DNA of 64,000 nt, taken from NCBI RefSeq assembly GCF_007097385.1, contig NZ_VJZS01000022.1, positions 1 through 64,000 on the forward strand. Reading direction: 5' to 3'. This document shows positions 24,932 through 33,682 of this stretch, one piece after another. The position numbers were made by a program, and so were the translations under genes. The notes beneath the pieces were generated by a model. That model ran no database searches and was not told the DNA's origin. It saw only the letters and a list, made by a program, of their open reading frames with translations. Numbering within the stretch: position 1 is the stretch's first letter; each line of letters opens with the position of its first letter. The DNA comes from Flavobacterium sp. ZT3R18. GTDB taxonomy: Bacteria > Bacteroidota > Bacteroidia > Flavobacteriales > Flavobacteriaceae.

Positions 24932-25728
24932 TAGATAGCTTTTATTCTAGAGCGAATATACAAATCAAAATAGAGAAAAAGAATTGTTCCAAGAAATCCT
25001 AGTCCTACCAAGTTATTTTGGAAATCAGTTAGTTCTAAATTGGGTTTGAATACCGTTCCTATTTTATAAATGGGAATAATGAAGCACATTATTGTGATCA
25101 GTACATTCAACTTAAAGCGGTGTTTTTGAATTTTATTTCTATCGAATGTTTTTAATAATTTACTTAACAAATACGAATCGACTGTTCCTGTAAATATCAA
25201 TCCGATAGAGAAAATAATACCACCTATAACCGAAAAAAGCCAGTGATGTGTTCCTGAAACTGCGAGTCCAAAAGCCGCAATTTGTGAAGAAGTATCAAAG
25301 ATGAATCCAAAAATAATTCCCGTTAAAAAAACTGTAAATGGATTTAGATTTTTATCTAAAAACTTTGGAATAAGGTGTTTTTTGATACTCAATGAATTCC
25401 CGATTTTAGCTTGCGATAAAGAAATGATGTTTCCAATTCCCATAACGAGCAGTAAAACCATAGGCAACCAATTGAGTAAAAAATCAACCCAAGATGGAAC
25501 TTCAAAATTATTTTTCAGATAGCTCAGCGTTAATGCGATTAGGGTTACCATCACACCGTGACCGAAAGTGAATAACGTTCCGACCCATCTTGACCAAGCG
25601 TTTTTATTTTCATGCAAACGATAGGTATAATTGTCTATTACGGTAATGTGATCCGGATCTAAACCGTGGCGCAAACCTAAAATAAATAGAATGAGCAATG
25701 CCGATAAATTGTTATTTAGAAGTTCCAT
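24931..25728 (-). CDS. Nickel/cobalt transporter, NiCoT-like
   Basis: 265 residues, about seven membrane helices. Helix 1 carries H21-x4-D26-H27 within LGLRHGLDPDHI, the HX4DH signature of NiCoT permeases, and GTLFTFGHGVMVT matches the second conserved helix. It lies 17 bases after the TonB receptor gene and directly under the cobalamin riboswitch, which supports cobalt as substrate. It differs in sequence from the UreH-like transporter at 13519. Confidence 0.85.
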   Translation of the reverse strand: MELLNNNLSALLILFILGLRHGLDPDHITVIDNYTYRLHENKNAWSRWVGTLFTFGHGVMVTLIALTLSYLKNNFEVPSWVDFLLNWLPMVLLLVMGIGNIISLSQAKIGNSLSIKKHLIPKFLDKNLNPFTVFLTGIIFGFIFDTSSQIAAFGLAVSGTHHWLFSVIGGIIFSIGLIFTGTVDSYLLSKLLKTFDRNKIQKHRFKLNVLITIMCFIIPIYKIGTVFKPNLELTDFQNNLVGLGFLGTILFLYFDLYIRSRIKAI

Positions 25729-25745
25729 TTTGGATAGTCTTTAAG

Positions 25746-28367
25746 TTAAAAAAAATAAGAAACGCTAGCCTTAATAAAGAAAGGAGTCCCCGGAGTATTG
25801 TGAAAATCCATTACGGGAGCGGTTTCATTTTTTAATTGTGATTCATCATAAAATTGCGCTTCTGCCCATGCTACATTGAAGATGTTTTCGGTTGAAAGAC
25901 ACAGTTCGTAACGGGGTTTGTTGTACCGGATAACGGCATCTGCTATGGTGTATGGTTTAGAAAATACCGATCCATCTTCGGTTGCAGGGCGTTCTCCCAT
26001 AAAACGATAGCGTAAACTGGCATTAATGCCGTTTTCCAATTTCAGAGTCAATCCGCCTGTAGAATTCCATTTTGGACATAATGGCGCAAAGTTTTCGCCT
26101 TTTTTCGCCTCTTTCAGAATACTATAGGCATAATTCAAATTGCTGTCTGCCCATAAATAATCAGTAAATTGAATTTTTATAGCCGCATCAAAACCATATT
26201 TTCTCGTTGGCCCCAAGTTTTCAAAGCTACCATCATCAGATACAAATCTAAATTCGGAACCCGTATCGAGCCACCATGCTGTGAAATTAAAGATTGATTT
26301 TTTATGCAATTTCATTATAAAACCCAAATCGGCACCTTCGGATAGAGGTACGGGATTACCCGCTGTTGGGTCTTTGCTTACTGCGGTTTGAGCGTAATTG
26401 GAGTGAAGTCCAACACCCCATTTGGCAAAAACAGTGAAGTTTGATGTTGCATTAAAGTGTATTTGTGCTTTCGGATTAAAGCGATACACGGTTTTTTGCC
26501 CTGAATTTGAGTCGTCTAATTGGTCTTTCAAATAAAAATCGAAGACCTCGTTTCTAGCTCCTAATTTCAAAGTCCATTTAGGTGCAAACATCCAATTTTC
26601 ATCAAAATACAAACTGTAATTACTAATGGCATCATAGTTTATGGCATCGTTAGACAGTAAAGCTCTACGCAAAACGTGATCCCTGCCACGCGATAAAATA
26701 TCGGTGCGGGTAACCAATCCTACTTCAGACGATAATTGGGTTGTCCCAATTTCATCAAGTCTATTGTATGTACTTTTTAATCCGAATAGATCACGTTTTT
26801 CCCATTGTAATATTTCATCTCCATTGATAGGATCGTTCATGAAAAAGGTAAAATTAGAAAACAAATCGAAACTATTTTTAGAATAATACAACTGATTTCT
26901 CCAAGATGCTACTTCGCTAAATTTGGTTTCAAAGACTAAGTTTGCGTTTAGTCTCGAAGCGATTCCGCCTTCGGAGTCGTCTATGGAGCCGAATCTGGAA
27001 ATTGAACCGTCTTCTATAGCCCGCAATGGCAATTGTCCCGAAGCGTTCCATGTGCTGGAAAAATAAGAGCCTGAGAGTGTAGCCGTCGTTTTATCGGATA
27101 GTTGGGCATTGTATTTCCCGAAAATATTAAAACGCTTGAACTTTAATTTACTGTCAAAAAAGCCATCGGTATAGTTGTACTCAGAAGCCAAATACGCATT
27201 GTCTTTCCATTTTGAAACCAAATGTTTTTGATCTAAAAGCTGAATCATAGTCAAAACTCTTTGGGTATTGAATAGGCCTGATTCTAGTTTGATAACATTT
27301 TTTTCTACACGGTATTTTGAGTTGAATTGGGCAGCACCCGCCGCTGAAAAGTCTCCCATTTTTGCCTCATAAGGCCCTTTGTAAAAGTTTGCCGAACCTA
27401 TGATTTCGGGAATCATAAAATGCATATCGGCATAACCTTGCCCGTGTGCGTGCGAAGGCATGTTTACCGGAATTCCATCCATTTGAATGTTAAAATCGGT
27501 TCCGTGATCGTTGTCAGTTCCTCTAACAAAAATTTGCTCGGCTTTTCCTCCGCCTGCATGTTGTGCAATAAACAATCCGGGAACGGCACGCAACAAGTCT
27601 TGAGCCGATTTTATGGGTTGCATTTGCAAACTTAACTGATCTATTTTGTTTTCTTGTTTTCTGCCAAATGAAGCCGAGATAACAACTTCGGCCAAGTTCA
27701 TAGCATTACTTTGCAAGGCAATATTCAGCTTTTTTTGTTCGTCTTTTTTTAAATTTATTTTTAGGCTAAAAGTATTGTAGCCTACACAAGAAACAATAAT
27801 GGTTTTCATTCCTTCAGAAACAGACCGTAATTCATACGCCCCTTGATCATAGGAAATAGTGTTCTCGCTAGATTCTTTTATCTGAATGGCAGCACCTTCA
27901 ATTTTGCTGTGATTGTTGGCATCTGTAATAAAACCACTAAGATTGCTTTGTGCTTTTGCAGTAGAAAATGATAATAATAAGAATAGAAAAAAGTTTAGAT
28001 TAAAATACTTTGCAAAGAAATTTTTCTTTCTTTTTTGAGGTGTAAATGACTCAGTTGTATTGCTTAAAGAAAATAACAATTGGTCTTGGAGAATTGTGTT
28101 TTGTAAAATATGAGTGGTAACTACAGCATTTGAGGTAGTTACATTCATTTCTTGGTACCAAGTGTTTTCTGGCTGAATGCTTATAATTGGACCTTTTTTG
28201 CAAAAACCACTACATTTTGTCCTTATAGTGTGAATTTCGTCGTTTAATTCTTGTTCCGTTAGAGAGTTACGGAGGGCGGTAATGTTTTCTTCAGCGCCTT
28301 TGTTTGTACATGAAGTACCATTACAGAGGTAAATAATTTTTTTAATTTTGGATAAATCCTTTTCCAT
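25746..28367 (-). CDS. [2Fe-2S] ferredoxin-TonB-dependent receptor fusion
   Basis: 873 residues. Residues 1-75 are a thioredoxin-like [2Fe-2S] ferredoxin with Cys15, Cys20, Cys52 and Cys56 (C-x4-C...C-x3-C). About 111-140 is a complete signal peptide (KRKK, hydrophobic core, STAKAQ) lying internally. Then come a CarboxypepD_reg/beta-sandwich domain (142-220), a plug (240-345) and an outer-membrane beta-barrel ending in SVSYFF. It probably imports corrinoid or cobalt chelates. No Met directly precedes the signal peptide, so how the barrel is exported is unclear; a non-ATG internal start would solve it. It is the first gene behind the riboswitch. Confidence 0.85.
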   Translation of the reverse strand: MEKDLSKIKKIIYLCNGTSCTNKGAEENITALRNSLTEQELNDEIHTIRTKCSGFCKKGPIISIQPENTWYQEMNVTTSNAVVTTHILQNTILQDQLLFSLSNTTESFTPQKRKKNFFAKYFNLNFFLFLLLSFSTAKAQSNLSGFITDANNHSKIEGAAIQIKESSENTISYDQGAYELRSVSEGMKTIIVSCVGYNTFSLKINLKKDEQKKLNIALQSNAMNLAEVVISASFGRKQENKIDQLSLQMQPIKSAQDLLRAVPGLFIAQHAGGGKAEQIFVRGTDNDHGTDFNIQMDGIPVNMPSHAHGQGYADMHFMIPEIIGSANFYKGPYEAKMGDFSAAGAAQFNSKYRVEKNVIKLESGLFNTQRVLTMIQLLDQKHLVSKWKDNAYLASEYNYTDGFFDSKLKFKRFNIFGKYNAQLSDKTTATLSGSYFSSTWNASGQLPLRAIEDGSISRFGSIDDSEGGIASRLNANLVFETKFSEVASWRNQLYYSKNSFDLFSNFTFFMNDPINGDEILQWEKRDLFGLKSTYNRLDEIGTTQLSSEVGLVTRTDILSRGRDHVLRRALLSNDAINYDAISNYSLYFDENWMFAPKWTLKLGARNEVFDFYLKDQLDDSNSGQKTVYRFNPKAQIHFNATSNFTVFAKWGVGLHSNYAQTAVSKDPTAGNPVPLSEGADLGFIMKLHKKSIFNFTAWWLDTGSEFRFVSDDGSFENLGPTRKYGFDAAIKIQFTDYLWADSNLNYAYSILKEAKKGENFAPLCPKWNSTGGLTLKLENGINASLRYRFMGERPATEDGSVFSKPYTIADAVIRYNKPRYELCLSTENIFNVAWAEAQFYDESQLKNETAPVMDFHNTPGTPFFIKASVSYFF

Positions 28368-28496
28368 TTTAAGTTTTTGTGCGTTAATAATCCCGTTAAC
28401 CGATTATTTGCAACAATAGAATAAGGACGTGTGAAGATAAGGAGAAGATTATTTTCACCCGTTTACCTTTACTCCGAAAGCTACGAATCGATGTAA

Positions 28497-28672
28497 AGGC
28501 AGGTCTTCTGACTCGTTTCAGTTGATAACGCCTTCCCATCTCGTTTTAGAACGAAACAGTGGCATAATGTTATAACCTTGATAAAACTTACAGCAGCGGG
28601 TACTGTCTCGGATTTACACCGAATTCCCTTTTAATTTCTTTTCAATATTTTAAAAAGAAAACCATTACAGCC
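28497..28672 (-). promoter_or_regulatory. Cobalamin riboswitch
   Basis: Read on the - strand: GGGAATTCGGTGTAAATCCG, then ACAGTACCCGCTGCTGTAAG, GCCACTGTTTCG (B12 box core), GATGGGAAGGCG, and AGTCAGAAGACCTGCC at the 3' end. These are the conserved blocks of the AdoCbl/MeCbl riboswitch in order and spacing. It lies 130 bases upstream of the receptor ATG and should repress the - strand B12 series when cobalamin is plentiful. The leader between 28470 and 28500 can pair CTTTAC with GTAAAG. Confidence 0.95.
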
Positions 28673-28871
28673 GCGAAAGTACAAAACAGATGTGGATTAT
28701 TTTTATAAACTTTTTGAGAAAAGTTCTAATATGTTGTGTAGGAATGTTTTTTTGTTGAACGTTTTGGGGTCTATTATTATCGTTTAGTTGTATGAAACCC
28801 TTGAGCTACACAGAACTTTGAAAAAAACTCTAGAAATCATAATAATTCATTTTCAATAAAGAATAAAGTTA

Positions 28872-28879
28872 TACTTTTG
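28872..28879 (+). promoter_or_regulatory. TAnnTTTG -7 box (TACTTTTG)
   Basis: Matches the Bacteroidetes -7 consensus, only 4 bases before the ATG at 28884. The mRNA would start almost at the start codon. No clear -33 TTG was found. Confidence 0.4.
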
Positions 28880-28883
28880 CGAT

Positions 28884-29201
28884 ATGGTTTTTAATTTCAA
28901 AATAGTATTCTTCACGCTAATTTCTTGCTGTTATCTCAACACAGTATTTGAACTTTCCGATAATGAAGAAAAGCTAAATTTTGAAAAAGAAACACATTCT
29001 TATATTTCTCAAAATACTTTAAAGTTAGATATAGCCGAAACTACAACTCAAAAAAAAGTAGCTATTGTTGAGTCTGACTTTCTTCCTAGAATTATTTTTT
29101 ATCCTGTAGTTATTCTCAAAACAGCTACAAACAATTTTCGAAATAAATTCTCTCAACCTCCACAAAGGCGTTATATTCTTTACGCTTCATTATTAATTTG
29201 A
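28884..29201 (+). CDS. Hypothetical 105-residue protein
   Basis: Residues 3-20 are hydrophobic (FNFKIVFFTLISCCYLN), like a signal peptide or anchor; the rest is polar and ends basic (NKFSQPPQRRYILY). No family recognised. It is the first gene of a + strand group with a ferric-reductase-like protein and a porin, divergent from the riboswitch-controlled receptor. It contains only one Met, so the start is fixed if the frame is real. Small secreted peptides of this size precede iron-uptake genes in other Bacteroidetes, but I cannot assign one here. Confidence 0.5.
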   Translation: MVFNFKIVFFTLISCCYLNTVFELSDNEEKLNFEKETHSYISQNTLKLDIAETTTQKKVAIVESDFLPRIIFYPVVILKTATNNFRNKFSQPPQRRYILYASLLI

Positions 29202-29282
29202 TCTAATTATTTAAGTACTCTTTTGTTGCATAAACTTATGTGACAAAACGCTCTGTTTATATAATTTAAAAATCAAATAATA

Positions 29283-29870
29283 ATGTTGAATATAACTTTT
29301 CTAGACCTATCCGCTTCAACGGGATTGGTCGCAACAATAGTGCTAACTTTTAATTTTCTATTAGGAATGATGATTAGTACCACTTACAAAAAACACAAAT
29401 ATTGGAAATCATTACCGCAACGCATCAAACAAATTAATGTTTATAATTTACACAATTGGACAGCTTATTTCGCATTATTTTTAGTCGTCCTGCATCCAAC
29501 ATTTTTATTATTTGATACTTCAACAAAATTCAAATTCATTGACATCATTTTTCCAATCAATGCACCAACACAAAAAATATTTGTTGCTTTTGGAACACTT
29601 TCAATGTTTGCAATATTTACTGTTATCATAACAACACAAAAAACACTAAGAGATAAGATTAGTTTTCGAGCGTGGAAAAACATACATCTTATATCTTACG
29701 CCACAGCAATGCTTTTTGTGGTTCACGGAATAGTAATGGATCCTTTATTAAAAAATCGTCCAGTTGATATTTTTGATGCCGAGAAAGTAGTTTCAGAACT
29801 TTGCCTAATCGCTTTAATAGTGGCAAGTTATGTTCGTTATAAATTTAATACCAAAACAAAAATTGTATAA
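29283..29870 (+). CDS. Ferric-reductase-like transmembrane haem protein
   Basis: 195 residues with about five membrane helices. His57/His71 and His135/His149 form two pairs each spaced 13 residues, the bis-haem ligand pattern of the ferric reductase/NOX transmembrane domain (also MsrQ). No flavin or NAD domain is attached, so electrons must come from a partner or the quinone pool. Its stop overlaps the start of the porin gene (TAATG). A role in metal reduction at the inner membrane is inferred. Confidence 0.7.
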   Translation: MLNITFLDLSASTGLVATIVLTFNFLLGMMISTTYKKHKYWKSLPQRIKQINVYNLHNWTAYFALFLVVLHPTFLLFDTSTKFKFIDIIFPINAPTQKIFVAFGTLSMFAIFTVIITTQKTLRDKISFRAWKNIHLISYATAMLFVVHGIVMDPLLKNRPVDIFDAEKVVSELCLIALIVASYVRYKFNTKTKIV

Positions 29871-31069
29871 TGAAATATTTATATCTATCCCTATTTCTAT
29901 TTTGTACAATTAATACGATTGCACAAAATGACAGTATAAAACATTTTATTTATAATCCCGATGCAGGTTTGCAATATAAAAAAAATGATTTTCAATGGAC
30001 TACGTGGGCATTTGCCGAAAGATTATTTTCTCCAAATCTATCTCCTGTTTGGAGAAGAGTAAGACAAGGAATGGAATTTCAATTACCTAGTTATCCATTC
30101 AAAATAAACGGAAATAAATTTCGTACAACTGTATTTTATGAAGTTGATTTTACCGATAATAACTTTTTTCAAGATAGTAAAAGATTTAAAATTTGGGAAA
30201 ATCTGTTTATAACTTTTCAAAATGCAAATGACCCCAATAAATTTCGAATATTATTTGGGGAAAACACGAATATTTTATCAAAAGAAGATAATTTATCTTC
30301 GGGCAATTTACCAACTATAAACCGAAGTTTAATTCTAGAAGAACACGGTAGTACGGGCAATTTTGGAACACAATGGGGCTTACAAATTCAATCACAAGTA
30401 TCAAAAAGGATATTCTTACAAATAGCAATGCAAGACAATAGAGGTTCGCTTAATCAAGACCATCCGAGTTTTCAATTTTGGAATGCACTAACATTTAAAA
30501 TTACCCAATCTATTATTCAAGCCACCGATAAAAGCAATCAAAAGTTAAATATTGGTTTGGCGATAGATAATACTAGAAACATAAAAGATAAAAGTTTTAC
30601 TCTCATTTCTGGTATAAATAATGTGTCTTTAGGAAGCACGCCAGCAACAGGAACTAAATTGACTTTTGAAAATAATTTAGACTACACTAATACTATTGGA
30701 AAGCATTTTTATACCATCGAATATGAAGCGATTTATTCCAATTATTCAGACCAAAAATTAAATGTTACAGGTGGTTATGGTCAACTTCAATTTCAAGTAT
30801 TTGATAAAAAAAAGCTTGGCGATTTAGTTCCATTCGTACGTTATGATTTAGTTGTATTAAACAATGCTAATGAAAAAGCAACAGAACAAGCAATAAAAAT
30901 GGGTATTAATTATAATTTACCATATACCAACAAATTAATAAACTTTCATATTGAATATGCACATCATTTGTTAAATGGTTCTCCAACTATTTTGACCACA
31001 ACACAAAATAAATTTGATGAATTCAGATTTGGAATTCGAGTAAATGCAACACGTTATCTTCGATTTTAA
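29870..31069 (+). CDS. Outer-membrane porin-like beta-barrel protein
   Basis: 399 residues. Signal peptide 1-18 (YLYLSLFLFCTINTIAQ). The remainder alternates aromatic/polar residues as in a 16-18-strand barrel and ends in FGIRVNATRYLRF with a terminal Phe, as outer-membrane proteins do. It resembles the phosphate-selective porin O/P superfamily in length and style. It overlaps the ferric-reductase-like gene by one base; together they may handle a metal or its chelate. Confidence 0.65.
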   Translation: MKYLYLSLFLFCTINTIAQNDSIKHFIYNPDAGLQYKKNDFQWTTWAFAERLFSPNLSPVWRRVRQGMEFQLPSYPFKINGNKFRTTVFYEVDFTDNNFFQDSKRFKIWENLFITFQNANDPNKFRILFGENTNILSKEDNLSSGNLPTINRSLILEEHGSTGNFGTQWGLQIQSQVSKRIFLQIAMQDNRGSLNQDHPSFQFWNALTFKITQSIIQATDKSNQKLNIGLAIDNTRNIKDKSFTLISGINNVSLGSTPATGTKLTFENNLDYTNTIGKHFYTIEYEAIYSNYSDQKLNVTGGYGQLQFQVFDKKKLGDLVPFVRYDLVVLNNANEKATEQAIKMGINYNLPYTNKLINFHIEYAHHLLNGSPTILTTTQNKFDEFRFGIRVNATRYLRF

Positions 31070-31131
31070 ATTAATTTTAAGATAATTAATTTTTAAAGTA
31101 TTTATTCAATGTCGTTTCTTTATGGTTTGTT

Positions 31132-31203
31132 TTTGTCATTTCGACGAAGGAGAAATCACGTATAGATTACGTAATGTGATTTCTCCTTCGTCGAAATGAC
31201 AAA
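31132..31203. repeat. Perfect 28-bp inverted repeat
   Basis: TTTGTCATTTCGACGAAGGA plus GAAATCAC (31132-31159) is mirrored exactly at 31176-31203 around a 16-base loop. It follows the porin gene by 62 bases and could terminate it. It belongs to the same family as the copy at 19498-19598. Confidence 0.9.
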
Positions 31204-31423
31204 CTGGAAGCGATTTATTTATCTTTTTTTGATAAATATAACAACTAAAAAGATGGCATCAACAACAAAAACAGGAATACTGAAAGAACAAACCTTATTA
31301 CTACCCCAAAAAGTTCGTTCTTTTAGGTATTAAATATATGCAAACTGAAAATAGCTTAATCCATTCCTAATAAAGGAAACTAAAATTGGAAAATAATAGC
31401 AAAAAAACAAAATAATAACTTTT

Positions 31424-31509
31424 AGCCCCGATAGAAGCAAGTATCCTTTTGTGCCGGGGTTCGGCACAAAAGATACTTGTGGATAGCGGGAACCAATGCC
31501 TCCTGAAAA
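31424..31509 (-). ncRNA. Structured RNA-like element, copy C (short form)
   Basis: On the - strand: CCCGCTATCCAC, a hairpin (stem AAGTATC.TTTTGTGCCG, 31439-31478), then GCTTCTATCGGGGC. The frame GCTATCC.C-[variable hairpin]-GCTTCTATC is shared with copy A at 43340. It lies 45-130 bases downstream of the cbiB stop. It resembles a repeated Bacteroidetes noncoding element, possibly the flavo-1 family; the name is unverified. Confidence 0.55.
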
Positions 31510-31551
31510 TGCCTAAAACTTCCGCTCCTGCAACTAATAATCGAATTCTGA

Positions 31552-32505
31552 TTAAGTAATTCTGTAAAAAAACAAACAACTTGTAATTGCTATAATAATG
31601 ACAGTCAGAAAAGTAACTTTGTTATTAATTCTAGAAACTTCGATTATTTCTTGATGTTCTATTTCCCTGTCATTTGTTCCGATGTAGGGTTTGTTTACAA
31701 TTTTGCCATGATAGGTATTGGGGCCTCCAAAACGGCAATTCATGATTCCTGCCAATGCTGCCTCGGGATAGCCTGAATTTGGACTAGCATGCAGGTTGCG
31801 AAATTGATGAACAAATGAAAAAAGGCTCCATTTTCCGCTCACTAAAACCATTAAAAATGCAGTTAATCGGGCGGGAATAAAATTGGCAACATCGTCTAAT
31901 CGGGCAGCAAATTTGCCAAAATAAAAGTATTTTTCATTTTTGTATCCAATCATGGAGTCTAGGGTGTTGATCATTTTATAAGCCATCATAGCGGGTAAGC
32001 CACCAATGGCATAATAAAAAAGCGGTGCAATTACCCCGTCGCTTAAATTTTCGGACAAGGTTTCGAAAACGGCTGTCCGAATCTGGTTTTCGGATAAGGT
32101 AGTGGTATCACGTCCCACGATCCAAGAAAGTCGTTTTCGTCCTGCTTCCAATCCGTTGTTTTGAAGTGCATCAAAAACCGCTGTTCCTTCTTGTATCAGG
32201 CTTTTGTTGGCTAGACCATAAAAAACAAAAATACTGGCAAAAAGGATATAAAGAATCGTATTGGTTTGCAGCAAGATATTGGACAGGAAATAAAAGAATG
32301 CAAAAACCGAACTGCATAGTACAAGCGTGAGCAAGATTCCTTTTATAAAACGAAAATTACCTTTGTTTAATAGGCTTTCGCCAAAATAGATTGCGTTTCC
32401 AAAAAGCCGAATAGGATGAGGCAATCCTCTCGGGTCTCCCAATAGTAAGTCGAGGAGGTAGCCTGCAACTAAAGGAATTAAGAAAGTGATTAAAGGATTG
32501 TCCAT
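31552..32505 (-). CDS. cbiB: Adenosylcobinamide-phosphate synthase CbiB
   Basis: 317 residues with five or so membrane helices. GYLLDLLLGDPRGLPHPIRLFG at the N-terminus and AALAGIMNCRFGG at the C-terminus are CbiB signatures. It joins (R)-1-amino-2-propanol phosphate, made by CobD, to adenosylcobyric acid. It overlaps the cobD-type gene by 16 bases. Naming note: the same protein is CobD in Pseudomonas nomenclature. Confidence 0.93.
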   Translation of the reverse strand: MDNPLITFLIPLVAGYLLDLLLGDPRGLPHPIRLFGNAIYFGESLLNKGNFRFIKGILLTLVLCSSVFAFFYFLSNILLQTNTILYILFASIFVFYGLANKSLIQEGTAVFDALQNNGLEAGRKRLSWIVGRDTTTLSENQIRTAVFETLSENLSDGVIAPLFYYAIGGLPAMMAYKMINTLDSMIGYKNEKYFYFGKFAARLDDVANFIPARLTAFLMVLVSGKWSLFSFVHQFRNLHASPNSGYPEAALAGIMNCRFGGPNTYHGKIVNKPYIGTNDREIEHQEIIEVSRINNKVTFLTVIIIAITSCLFFYRIT

Positions 32506-33512
32506 TGGCGTATAGCATCGATTAAAAGTTGATTTTGCTCAGGTGTTTGTGCTGCAATTCTAAAATAGTGAGGGGAAAGCCCTTTGAAATTACTGGCGTC
32601 CCTAATCAGTAATTGATGGGCATTCAAGAGGTGTTTTTTTAGTTCAGCGGCTGTTTTGACTTTTGTTTGGCATAAGAAAAAATTAGTTGTTGTGGGATAT
32701 ACTTCTATGTTTTCAATTTGCTGTAAGGAACGCATCAAGTCCGAAGTGTCTGCCAATAGTCTTTCTAACGGTAATGCAATATCGGCGGCATTTTCTACAA
32801 TAAACTTACCGGCTTCAATAGCCATAGTGTTTACAGACCAAGGCATTTTTGCCAATTGTATGTCTTGAATATTTTGTTCTTGGCTGATGATGTACCCCAA
32901 ACGCAAACCCGGAATTGAGTAGGTTTTAGTTAAGGATTTTACGAGTACGAGGTTTGGGGAATTATTGATTTCGTTTACCATCGTAATCACATTCGAAGTA
33001 AAATCTACATAGGCTTCGTCGATTACAAACAGTGTATTTGGATTGTTTTCTAAAAGGGTATGCAGCATTTTTTTAGTAAAAATCAAGCCCGTAGGATTGT
33101 TTGGATTACCAAAGAAAACGGCTTGGGTAGAGAAACGGGTAGTCTCGTTTACAGTTGACCATTCCATAAAATCGCAAGGGACATTGTGTACACGACAGGC
33201 ATCTTCATACTCAGCAAATGAAGGTATGATTATAGTCGCCGATTTTTTTTGTAAGTGATGTGCAATCAAATAAAAAGCTTCGGTAGCCCCATTTGTAATC
33301 AGTATTTGTTGGGGTTTCAGTTGGTGCCAATGCGCTACTGTTTCTTGAAGCGACTCAGCATTTGCCTCTGGATAACGGGTAAGCTTGTCCCAATGTAGGG
33401 ATAGGTATTCCTTTAAACCTTTGGGAAGGCCTTCGTAAAAAACATTCGAACTGAAATTCGCTTTAATGGTGTCGTGATGTAAATAACCGTCGTCTCCGTG
33501 TCCTAAAATCAT
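32490..33512 (-). CDS. cobD: Threonine-phosphate decarboxylase, PLP-dependent (CobD/CobC)
   Basis: 340 residues, fold-type I aminotransferase. It begins GHGDDGYLHH, typical of CobD rather than HisC. The PLP lysine lies in SLTKTYSIPGLRLGY, and ITNGATEAFY, FGNPNNPTG and DEAYVDF are the usual motifs. It turns L-threonine-O-3-phosphate into aminopropanol phosphate for CbiB. The PduX-type kinase encoded at 35164 would supply the substrate. HisC is the main alternative, excluded by N-terminus and context. Confidence 0.88.
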   Translation of the reverse strand: MILGHGDDGYLHHDTIKANFSSNVFYEGLPKGLKEYLSLHWDKLTRYPEANAESLQETVAHWHQLKPQQILITNGATEAFYLIAHHLQKKSATIIIPSFAEYEDACRVHNVPCDFMEWSTVNETTRFSTQAVFFGNPNNPTGLIFTKKMLHTLLENNPNTLFVIDEAYVDFTSNVITMVNEINNSPNLVLVKSLTKTYSIPGLRLGYIISQEQNIQDIQLAKMPWSVNTMAIEAGKFIVENAADIALPLERLLADTSDLMRSLQQIENIEVYPTTTNFFLCQTKVKTAAELKKHLLNAHQLLIRDASNFKGLSPHYFRIAAQTPEQNQLLIDAIRQWTIL

Positions 33513-33537
33513 TGTTTTTTGTTAGAGTTTTATATTC

Positions 33538-33605
33538 TTAAAAGAGTCAATGGCAATATCAATGGCAATGGCAATATCAATTTCAATTTCAATATCAATT
33601 GAAAA
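33538..33605. repeat. CAATGG/CAATAT/CAATTT hexamer microsatellite
   Basis: About eleven six-base units between cobD and cobQ. Noncoding. Tract-length change could alter spacing upstream of cobD. Confidence 0.75.
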
Positions 33606-33682
33606 GTAATGACAATATCAAATTTGCAAATGTTGATTTATCATCAAATCATCTAAAATCTGCAATCAAAAATCGTTAATCA

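Noticed and set aside
31367..31579. A 70-residue - strand open frame ending the cbiB side
   Set aside because: It lies inside the repeated structured element (copy C); the frame follows from the conserved hairpin sequence and has no coding features.
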